Assembly: GCA_002297415.1 (NCBI GenBank)
Contig: DBKZ01000035.1
Span: forward strand, 1 to 7,172
Source: Ruminococcaceae bacterium UBA737
GTDB taxonomy: Bacteria; Bacillota; Clostridia; Oscillospirales; Acutalibacteraceae
Direction: 5' to 3'
Length of the DNA: 7,172 bases
Each line of letters opens with the position of its first letter. Position 1 is the stretch's first letter. The notes beneath the pieces are model-generated. The model worked only from the letters and a program-made list of their open reading frames with translations, was not told the origin of the DNA and ran no database searches. Shown piece after piece: positions 1 to 5,572 of this stretch. A program made the position numbers and the translations under genes.

Positions 1-169
1 TGCCGAGAGCGGCGCCGTGACCATCATCGGCGGCGGCGACAGCGCGGCGGCAGTCGAGCAGCTCGGCTTTGCCGACCGGATCACGCACATTTCCACCGGC
101 GGCGGCGCATCCCTTGAGTTCCTTGAGGGCAAGGAGCTGCCGGGGGTGGCATGCCTGCTCGATAAGTAA
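1..169 (+). CDS. pgk: Phosphoglycerate kinase, C-terminal fragment (5' end outside window)
   Basis: Phosphoglycerate kinase transfers the acyl phosphate of 1,3-bisphosphoglycerate to ADP, making ATP and 3-phosphoglycerate in the cytoplasm. Only the last 55 codons are present, in frame from base 2 to the TAA at 167-169. They carry two family hallmarks: the GGGDSAAAV nucleotide-binding turn and the C-terminal STGGGASLEFLEGKELPGV segment that closes the nucleotide site. The fragment ends in LLDK, close to the usual C-terminus, so nothing seems missing at the 3' end. It lies 70 bases before tpiA on the same strand, the common Firmicutes order. Composition is odd: by hand count about 114 of 169 bases are G or C, and 47 of 55 sense codons end in G or C, far above tpiA and gpmI. 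The family call is near certain; the cause of the composition shift is not. Confidence 0.96.
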   Translation, partial: AESGAVTIIGGGDSAAAVEQLGFADRITHISTGGGASLEFLEGKELPGVACLLDK

Positions 170-179
170 AAAAACAAAT

Positions 180-209
180 TGTGCAGATGCTCTTTCGAGC
201 ATCTGCACA
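180..209. other. Strong intergenic hairpin between pgk and tpiA
   Basis: Bases 180-192 are exactly complementary to 197-209, giving a 13-bp perfect stem with a 4-base TTTC loop. On the + strand the stem is preceded by an A-rich stretch (168-178) and followed by a mixed sequence with no T-run, so it lacks the U-tract of an intrinsic terminator for pgk. Read on the - strand, the same stem is followed by a long T-rich tract, so it would fit a terminator for antisense transcripts heading into pgk. Other roles that fit are an mRNA processing or stability element that sets pgk and tpiA levels apart. The structure is seen directly; the function is inferred. Confidence 0.75.
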
Positions 210-228
210 GCAGTGTATTAAAAAGTCT

Positions 229-234
229 GGAGGA
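229..234 (+). promoter_or_regulatory. Ribosome binding site of tpiA
   Basis: GGAGGA, a near-perfect Shine-Dalgarno sequence, ends 5 bases before the ATG at 240. It supports that ATG over the downstream in-frame ATG at residue 16. Confidence 0.88.
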
Positions 235-239
235 TCACT

Positions 240-1007
240 ATGAACAGAAAGTACCGGAAGACTGTGATTGCCGGCAACTGGAAAATGAACAAAACCCCGT
301 CTGAGACAACCGCTCTTATCAACGAAATGAAGCCGCTTGTTAAGGACGCTGACTGCAAGGTTGTTCTTTGCGTGCCTTATGTTGACATCGCGGCCGCAGT
401 TAAAGCCGCTGAGGGCTCAAATATCGAAATCGGAGCAGAAAATGTTCATTTTAAAGAAAGCGGTGCATATACCGGCGAGATTTCGGCAAAAATGCTTGTT
501 GAAAGCGGAGTTAAATATGTTGTCGTAGGCCACAGCGAAAGAAGACAGTATTTCGGAGAGACCGACCAGACCGTCAATCTTCGCGCGCTTGCCGCTGTCA
601 ATGCAGGACTTACAGCAATTGTATGCGTAGGCGAAACATTAGAGCAGCGTGAGCTCGGTTATACCGAAACTCTTCTTAAATTCCAGACAAAAATGACTCT
701 TACCAATATCACTAAAGAACAGCTTAAAAACATTGTCATTGCTTATGAGCCTGTATGGGCTATCGGAACCGGTGTTACCGCAACTGCCGAGCAGGCTGAC
801 GAGGGCAACGGCTATGTCCGCGAGGCTATAAAAGAGGTTTACGGCGAGGACGCGGCTGAATCCGTAACAATTCAATACGGAGGCTCTATGAACGCCAAAA
901 ACTGTGACGAGCTCGTAGCAAAATATAATGTTGACGGCGGTCTTATCGGCGGCGCATCGCTTAAAGCAGAGGATTTCTCGATAATCGTTAAAGCCGCAAG
1001 CAAATAA
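240..1007 (+). CDS. tpiA: Triose-phosphate isomerase
   Basis: Interconverts dihydroxyacetone phosphate and glyceraldehyde 3-phosphate in glycolysis and gluconeogenesis; a cytoplasmic (beta/alpha)8 barrel, normally a dimer. The 255 residues match the usual length of about 250. Visible motifs are GNWKMN at 12-17 (substrate-binding N13 and K15), GHSERR at 97-102 with the electrophilic H98, the AYEPVWAIGTG signature at 168-178 with the catalytic base E170 and the start of flexible loop 6, and the phosphate-binding YGGS (213-216) and GGLIGGASL (233-241) stretches. All catalytic residues are present. The segment after loop 6 reads QADEGNGYVREAI rather than the more usual QAxEVxxxIR, a mild variation. 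It lies between pgk and gpmI, whose Shine-Dalgarno begins directly after the tpiA TAA, so tpiA and gpmI are surely cotranscribed. Confidence 0.98.
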   Translation: MNRKYRKTVIAGNWKMNKTPSETTALINEMKPLVKDADCKVVLCVPYVDIAAAVKAAEGSNIEIGAENVHFKESGAYTGEISAKMLVESGVKYVVVGHSERRQYFGETDQTVNLRALAAVNAGLTAIVCVGETLEQRELGYTETLLKFQTKMTLTNITKEQLKNIVIAYEPVWAIGTGVTATAEQADEGNGYVREAIKEVYGEDAAESVTIQYGGSMNAKNCDELVAKYNVDGGLIGGASLKAEDFSIIVKAASK

Positions 1008-1014
1008 TGAGGTG
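1008..1014 (+). promoter_or_regulatory. Ribosome binding site of gpmI; decides its start
   Basis: TGAGGTG begins immediately after the tpiA stop codon and ends 6 bases before the ATG at 1021. An upstream in-frame GTG at 1012 lies within this Shine-Dalgarno sequence and so is very unlikely to be the start. Confidence 0.8.
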
Positions 1015-1020
1015 CTGATT

Positions 1021-2553
1021 ATGAAAAAACCTATAGTTTTAACTATAATGGACGGCTTCGGAATTAACCCAGGAGCCAAAGGAAACGCGATTGAGGCGGC
1101 TAACACTCCCCGTCTTGACGATATTTTTAAAAACTGCCCCGTAACTCAGATTGGTGCGTCGGGTCTTGATGTCGGTCTTCCTGACGGTCAAATGGGCAAC
1201 AGCGAGGTCGGACATACAAATATAGGAGCCGGAAGAATTGTTTATCAGGAGCTTACCCGTATAACCAAGTCAATTTCCGACGGCGACTTTTTCAAAAACG
1301 AAGCTTTTTTAAAGGCGATTGACAACTGCAAGAAGAATGACAGTGCCCTTCATCTTATGGGACTTCTTTCAAACGGCGGCGTTCACAGCCATATAGAGCA
1401 TCTTTTCGGACTTATTAAGCTTGCAAAGCTTAACGGCCTTGAAAGAGTTTATATCCATGCTCTGCTTGACGGACGCGATGTTCCCCCTGCTTCGGCTGTT
1501 GAATTCATAGAAGAATTAAACAAGAAGTGCGAAGAATTGGGTTGCGGAAAGCTTGCTACCGTTATGGGCAGATTTTACGGAATGGACAGAGACAACCGCT
1601 GGGCAAGAGTTGAAAAAGCTTATGCTGCACTTGTTTACGGCGAGGGAATTATCACCGAGGACGCTGCGGCTGCTGTCAAAAAATCCTACGAAACCAAGGA
1701 TGAGGAAGGCAAATTTATTACCGACGAATTTGTTGTACCCACCGTTGTTGCGGGAACAGAGCGCATTAAGAGCGGAGATAGCGTTATATTTTTCAATTTC
1801 CGTCCCGACCGTGCAAGAGAAATCACAAGAACCTTTGTTGACGATGATTTTTCGGGCTTTGAGCGCAAGGGCGGAAGACAGAAAGTATTTTATGTCTGCA
1901 TGACTCAGTATGACGCTTCAATGCCGAATGTTGAGGTTGCATTCAAGCCTGAAAGCCTTGAAAACACTTTAGGCGAATTTATTTCCAAAAACGGTATGAC
2001 TCAGCTTCGAATTGCCGAAACCGAAAAATACGCACATGTAACCTTCTTCTTCAACGGAGGAAGAGAGGTTAAGTTTGACGGCGAGGACAGAATTCTTGTT
2101 AACTCTCCGAAGGTTGCAACTTACGATTTACAGCCAGAAATGAGCGCAAATGAGGTTTGCGACAAGGTTTGCGAGGCAATAGAAAGCGGAAAATACAATG
2201 TTGTTATCTTAAACTTTGCGAACTGCGATATGGTAGGCCATACGGGTATTTTCGAAGCCGCAGTAAAAGCTGTTGAAACCGTAGATAATTGCGTAGGCAG
2301 AGTAGCTGATTCTACACTTAAAATGGGCGGAGTTATGCTCCTTACCGCAGATCACGGAAACGCCGACAGAATGATTGATACCGACGGTTCGCCGTTTACC
2401 GCGCATACCACCAATCCTGTTCCCTTTGCTGTAATCGGAAAGGATTGCAAGTTAAGAAAGGGCGGCAGACTTTGCGATATTTCACCTACTATAATCAAGC
2501 TTTTGGGACTTAAACAGCCCGAAGAAATGACAGGTGTTTCGATAATCGAATAA
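1021..2553 (+). CDS. gpmI: 2,3-bisphosphoglycerate-independent phosphoglycerate mutase
   Basis: Interconverts 3-phosphoglycerate and 2-phosphoglycerate through a phosphoserine intermediate; a two-Mn alkaline-phosphatase-superfamily enzyme of the cytoplasm. Starting at the ATG at 1021 gives 510 residues, typical for the family. The residues known from Bacillus enzymes are all in place: D11 and the phosphorylated S61 (in MGNSEVGH), H122 in GGVHSH, the substrate-binding D150-G-R-D, FRPDRAR, D403 and H407 in CDMVGHTG, D444-H445 in TADHGNAD, and H462. Both metal sites are therefore complete. The gene begins 13 bases after tpiA with its Shine-Dalgarno between them, and it is the last gene of the + strand operon, followed at once by a terminator. 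Mn-dependent GpmI enzymes are strongly pH sensitive in Bacillus; whether that applies here is inference. No anomaly in reading frame. Confidence 0.98.
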   Translation: MKKPIVLTIMDGFGINPGAKGNAIEAANTPRLDDIFKNCPVTQIGASGLDVGLPDGQMGNSEVGHTNIGAGRIVYQELTRITKSISDGDFFKNEAFLKAIDNCKKNDSALHLMGLLSNGGVHSHIEHLFGLIKLAKLNGLERVYIHALLDGRDVPPASAVEFIEELNKKCEELGCGKLATVMGRFYGMDRDNRWARVEKAYAALVYGEGIITEDAAAAVKKSYETKDEEGKFITDEFVVPTVVAGTERIKSGDSVIFFNFRPDRAREITRTFVDDDFSGFERKGGRQKVFYVCMTQYDASMPNVEVAFKPESLENTLGEFISKNGMTQLRIAETEKYAHVTFFFNGGREVKFDGEDRILVNSPKVATYDLQPEMSANEVCDKVCEAIESGKYNVVILNFANCDMVGHTGIFEAAVKAVETVDNCVGRVADSTLKMGGVMLLTADHGNADRMIDTDGSPFTAHTTNPVPFAVIGKDCKLRKGGRLCDISPTIIKLLGLKQPEEMTGVSIIE

Positions 2554-2565
2554 GTCATTAAAGTT

Positions 2566-2605
2566 AAAAAAAGTCGAGAGTTTCTTGAGAACTCTCGATT
2601 TTTTT
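2566..2605. terminator. Bidirectional intrinsic terminator between gpmI and pfp
   Basis: A 9-bp perfect stem (2574-2582 with 2590-2598) has a 7-base loop, seven A's on its left (2566-2572) and seven T's on its right interrupted only by the hairpin itself (2599-2605). For the + strand the T-run ends the gpmI transcript; on the - strand the complement of the A-run gives a U-tract for the pfp transcript. The two genes converge here, so the element suits both. The pfp stop codon (2604-2606 on the - strand) lies in the flank. Confidence 0.92.
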
Positions 2606-3815
2606 ACTTTATTTTAAAATGAATAGGCATTCCGTTTTTCATTCTTATAATCTGTTCGCCGTGAATAAGAGGCAGGAAATAATCAACCGCACAGTCAAGC
2701 ACATTATTGCAGTCCTTATTTATCCACTCTTTAGGGAAAAATCTTTCCTTATTAGCGATATCCGAGGCTTTAACGCTGTCTATAACAACCGTATAGGGAT
2801 GATTTAAAATACGCCTGAAAATCATCGCAATACCGCTTTTGCCCTCTACGGCACAGCTGACCGCTCTCTCGGCGATAAGCTCTGCTTCGTCAATATCTGT
2901 TTTCGAGCTGATATGAGAAGAGCATCTTTGCATAACATTAAGCTCTATCGACCTTACCTTACAGCCTATTTTATCTCTGACTATATTTTCAAGTATCTTC
3001 CCTATTCCGCTTAAATATTCATGCCCGAAATTATCTACAAGTCCGCTACCGTAGGTCTTTTCCGAATTTGCTCTTTCGAGCTTTAAGCCCTCCGAAACCG
3101 CAACTACAACAGCCTTATGAACCTGAAGCTGAGCATTTACATCTGCTAAAAATTTTTCTTCGGAAATTTTGCTTTCCGGCAGATAAATCAAATGCGGAGC
3201 GCTTTCGCCGTTAGCCCTTAAAACGCAGGAGGATGCCGTAAGCCAGCCGGCATGCCTTCCCATAACCTCAACTATCGTTACGGATTCAATGCTGTAAACA
3301 GAAGAATCCCTTACAATTTCCTGAACAGAGGTCGCAACATATTTTGCGGCAGAGCCAAACCCAGGGGTATGATCGGTATATTCAAGGTCATTGTCAATGG
3401 TTTTCGGAATTCCGATAATTTTTACATCTATGCCCCTTTTTTCAGTATAAGCGCTGAGCTTTGACACGGTATCCATTGAATCATTGCCGCCGATATAGAA
3501 AAACGCGCCTATTCCGTGCCTTTTAAAGCATTTCATTATTTCCTCATAAACGCGAGAGCTATCGTCATCAGGAAGCTTGTATCTGCAGGAGCCGAGGCAG
3601 GTTGAAGGAGTCTGTCTTAAAAGCTCCATATCCTCGTCGTTTCTTATCACTGAATTAAGGTCGATAAGATTATCGCTTATTATTCCTTCAATTCCGTTAA
3701 AAGAGCCGAAAATATGCTCTATTGTGCTTTCCTTTAAGCCCTGCCTGAAAACGCCGAGCAAGGAAGCATTGATAGCGCAGGTCGGTCCTCCTGATTGTGC
3801 GACAGCAATATTCAT
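2604..3815 (-). CDS. pfp: Pyrophosphate-dependent 6-phosphofructokinase
   Basis: Phosphorylates fructose 6-phosphate to fructose 1,6-bisphosphate, most likely with PPi as donor, which makes the step reversible. The 403 residues show the PFK fold: GGPTCAIN at 9-16, GGNDSMDT at 109-116, PKTIDND at 137-143 with the catalytic-base Asp, a GSAAKY stretch near 154, MGRHAGWL at 185-192 and the LIYLPE strand. Donor choice follows two positions studied in the family: E. coli PfkA has Gly104 and Gly124 and uses ATP, while PPi enzymes carry Asp and Lys. Here these are D112 and K138, so PPi use is well supported by established knowledge. The Asp before Asp112 (a metal ligand in PfkA) is Asn111. The gene lies 19 bases after the radical SAM gene, last in its - strand cluster, and converges on the pgk-tpiA-gpmI operon. 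Actual donor use is untested. Confidence 0.93.
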   Translation of the reverse strand: MNIAVAQSGGPTCAINASLLGVFRQGLKESTIEHIFGSFNGIEGIISDNLIDLNSVIRNDEDMELLRQTPSTCLGSCRYKLPDDDSSRVYEEIMKCFKRHGIGAFFYIGGNDSMDTVSKLSAYTEKRGIDVKIIGIPKTIDNDLEYTDHTPGFGSAAKYVATSVQEIVRDSSVYSIESVTIVEVMGRHAGWLTASSCVLRANGESAPHLIYLPESKISEEKFLADVNAQLQVHKAVVVAVSEGLKLERANSEKTYGSGLVDNFGHEYLSGIGKILENIVRDKIGCKVRSIELNVMQRCSSHISSKTDIDEAELIAERAVSCAVEGKSGIAMIFRRILNHPYTVVIDSVKASDIANKERFFPKEWINKDCNNVLDCAVDYFLPLIHGEQIIRMKNGMPIHFKIK

Positions 3816-3825
3816 AATAATTTTA

Positions 3826-3833
3826 TCCTTTCT
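3826..3833 (-). promoter_or_regulatory. Ribosome binding site of pfp
   Basis: On the - strand this reads AGAAAGGA, 10 bases before the ATG at 3815, within the short gap after the radical SAM stop codon. No promoter fits in the 19-base gap, so pfp is expected to be read from upstream genes. Confidence 0.7.
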
Positions 3834-3834
3834 T

Positions 3835-4713
3835 TTAAACCCCGTATAAATTAAAATCAGGTATTAAATCCTCTGTTGAGCTTTCAAGCTCCTGAAAATA
3901 ACAGTTTTCAAAACCGCTTTCTATAATTCGGTCAAGTACCTTTTCGTACTCCCTCTTTGTAACCTTTCTGTTGATTTCAGGATATTTTTCCGCTTCATAC
4001 AGCGGAACATACTGGCTCATTATGCTAAAATAAGCCGACGGAAATTTTTCCTTAACCGTTTCAAATATTTTAACAGCCTCGTTTGTTGCTCTCGGCAAAA
4101 GCAAATGCCTTATAATAACTCCGCTTTTCATTATACCGTTTTCATCGAATATGTTTTCCTTTTTTAACGAACAGGCATATTCGATAGCCTTTAATGCGAC
4201 CGACGGATAATCGGAAACTTTTGAATATTTAATAGAATTTTGCGGATTTAAGTATTTTAAATCAAATAAATATATATCAATTTTATCAGAAAGCATTTCA
4301 AGCGCATTTATGCTGTCATATCCGCTTGAATTATAAACAATCGGTATTTTCGGTCTGTGAATTTTTAGCGCTTCTCCTATAGCAAAAGCAAAATGCGAGG
4401 GTGTTACAAGATTTATATTATGCGCGCCTTTTTCTTCAAGCTCGCGGAATATTTCCGCAAGTCTTAAAAAGCTGACATTTTTACCCTTTCCCCCTCGGCT
4501 TACTTTAAAATTCTGACAGAAAACGCACCTTAAATTGCATCCCGAAAAAAATACCGTCCCCGAGCCTTTTGTTCCGCTGATACACGGCTCTTCGCCGAAA
4601 TGCAGCGAGGCTCTCGCAATAACGGGAGTTAAGGGCATTTTACAAAATCCGCCGATATTTCCGGTTTCAGTTCGCCGAGCTTTGCAATTTCTCGGGCAAA
4701 GACTGCATTCCAA
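3835..4713 (-). CDS. Radical SAM protein, PflX-like (COG1313 type), substrate unknown
   Basis: A 292-residue radical SAM enzyme. The SAM-binding 4Fe-4S motif is C59-xxx-C63-xx-C66 in SGCNLRCVFCQN. Before it lies a Cys-rich N-terminus (C3, C6, C10, C24, with CPRNCKARR), and C44 follows. The C-terminal part has MSQYVPLYEAEKYPEINR, a conserved-looking KREYEKV stretch, YFQELESS and a final PDFNLYGV. This pattern is the one I associate with COG1313, annotated as relatives of pyruvate formate-lyase activating enzyme (PflX); activity and substrate are not known, and no pfl gene is in the window. The start is TTG at 4713, backed by a good Shine-Dalgarno and by the need to include C3, C6 and C10. The first 47 bases overlap the exonuclease gene in another frame. 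GC is low, about 31% in four 60-base lines counted. Confidence 0.87.
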   Translation of the reverse strand: MECSLCPRNCKARRTETGNIGGFCKMPLTPVIARASLHFGEEPCISGTKGSGTVFFSGCNLRCVFCQNFKVSRGGKGKNVSFLRLAEIFRELEEKGAHNINLVTPSHFAFAIGEALKIHRPKIPIVYNSSGYDSINALEMLSDKIDIYLFDLKYLNPQNSIKYSKVSDYPSVALKAIEYACSLKKENIFDENGIMKSGVIIRHLLLPRATNEAVKIFETVKEKFPSAYFSIMSQYVPLYEAEKYPEINRKVTKREYEKVLDRIIESGFENCYFQELESSTEDLIPDFNLYGV

Positions 4714-5572
4714 CAGACTTTTCTCCTTTTTTTATTTCACAAATTCTCTTTTTAACGGTTATATCCTCATAATTCTTTTTAAATGAAATTCTGCCGATAA
4801 ATTTTCTTTTGCAGCTGTTGCAGCGAAATCTTGCTGAAAACCATCTGTTTTTATAACGCCATTTTGAAATTTTTTCAGTCTTTTCACCGCATTTATCGCA
4901 TTTAAAAGCGAGACTTTCCCTGTTTATATCCGAGCTGTTTATATCGTCAAGATAAGTAGCTTTAAAATAAAGTCTTTTATAAAAATCAGGGCTTGCAGTG
5001 TCCCTTATAAGCATTTCAAAGCTTTCCTTGCGGTAATACTTTTTAAGTAATCCCACGCAAAGCATACTGTCGTCCTTAGCGGTATGAAGCTCGAGTCCCT
5101 CATGATTGACCTTTAAAATATCCGCCGCAGATTCAAGCGAAATCTGAGATTTACACTCAAATCCCATTTTAATCATTTCATTTTGAATATATTTTTGCAG
5201 ATCAAGATATTTTTCTATTTTAAATTTAAGACCGTTTAAAATATATTTCTCATTTTCGGCAATTGAAAACAGGTCGGAATTGCTCCAAGTCAGTGTAATA
5301 AAATCCGTACCGACCCAGTCGTTATATTCCCTGACTGCCGTTTCGGGGCTTACGCCCGAAAGCATATCATTTGAGGTGATACCCGTAAGCTCGGTAAATC
5401 TCGAAGAAACCTTTTTTGAAATTGCGGATTTAACGGTTCTTTCAAAGGTTCCTACGATTTTAAAGCTTTCATCGCATTTAACCGCGCCTATCTGAATAAT
5501 CTGATTTATAAAACCGCGCTTTTTAACGGAATAGACCGAATCCCATTCCATGTCAAGAATGACATAATTCAT
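4667..5572 (-). CDS. DEDDh-family 3'-5' exonuclease with C-terminal zinc ribbon
   Basis: A 301-residue protein. Residues 1 to about 181 form an RNase H-like exonuclease domain of the DEDDh group: ILDMEWD with D7 and E9, IIQIGAV, FTELTGIT at 59-66, D100 in TWSNSD, and H163-x-A-xx-D168 in HTAKDDS. All five catalytic residues are there, so it should be active. The LTGIT and IIQIGAV segments recall the ERI-1/KapD branch more than DnaQ itself; that placement is tentative. Residues 225-254 hold two CxxC pairs (C225/C228, C251/C254) separated by 22 residues rich in Lys, Arg and Trp, a likely zinc ribbon for nucleic acid binding, followed by a basic tail. RNA or DNA as substrate cannot be told. Its ATG shares one base with the typA TGA, suggesting translational coupling; its 3' end overlaps the radical SAM gene by 47 bases. 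It has no signal peptide or membrane segment. Confidence 0.85.
   Translation of the reverse strand: MNYVILDMEWDSVYSVKKRGFINQIIQIGAVKCDESFKIVGTFERTVKSAISKKVSSRFTELTGITSNDMLSGVSPETAVREYNDWVGTDFITLTWSNSDLFSIAENEKYILNGLKFKIEKYLDLQKYIQNEMIKMGFECKSQISLESAADILKVNHEGLELHTAKDDSMLCVGLLKKYYRKESFEMLIRDTASPDFYKRLYFKATYLDDINSSDINRESLAFKCDKCGEKTEKISKWRYKNRWFSARFRCNSCKRKFIGRISFKKNYEDITVKKRICEIKKGEKSVGMQSLPEKLQSSAN
4723..4728 (-). promoter_or_regulatory. Ribosome binding site for the radical SAM gene; decides a TTG start
   Basis: Read on the - strand this is AAGGAG, 9 bases before the TTG at 4713, inside the coding sequence of the exonuclease (over its KKGEK codons). No in-frame ATG lies near enough upstream or downstream to keep the N-terminal cysteines, so TTG is the preferred start. 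Confidence 0.75.

Noticed and set aside
180..209. The pgk-tpiA hairpin as an ordinary terminator of pgk
   Set aside because: No T-run follows it on the + strand, and tpiA and gpmI have no convincing promoter of their own, so full termination here is unlikely.
193..221. Possible promoter before tpiA (weak -35 at 193-198, TATTAA at 216-221)
   Set aside because: Both boxes match poorly, the -35 lies inside the hairpin, and the -10 would be only about 19 bases before the start codon, leaving almost no leader.
1012..1020. GTG start for gpmI three codons upstream
   Set aside because: The GTG lies within the Shine-Dalgarno sequence that is properly spaced for the ATG at 1021, and the family N-terminus starts at about MKKPIVLTIMDG. 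Numbering of all active-site residues also matches the shorter form.
639..1106. 155-codon open frame on the - strand across the end of tpiA and start of gpmI
   Set aside because: It is antisense to two certain genes, has no recognisable domain and no good ribosome site; a shadow frame.
3577..3849. 90-codon open frame on the + strand opposite the start of pfp
   Set aside because: Antisense to a well-supported gene, with no ribosome site or recognisable domain.
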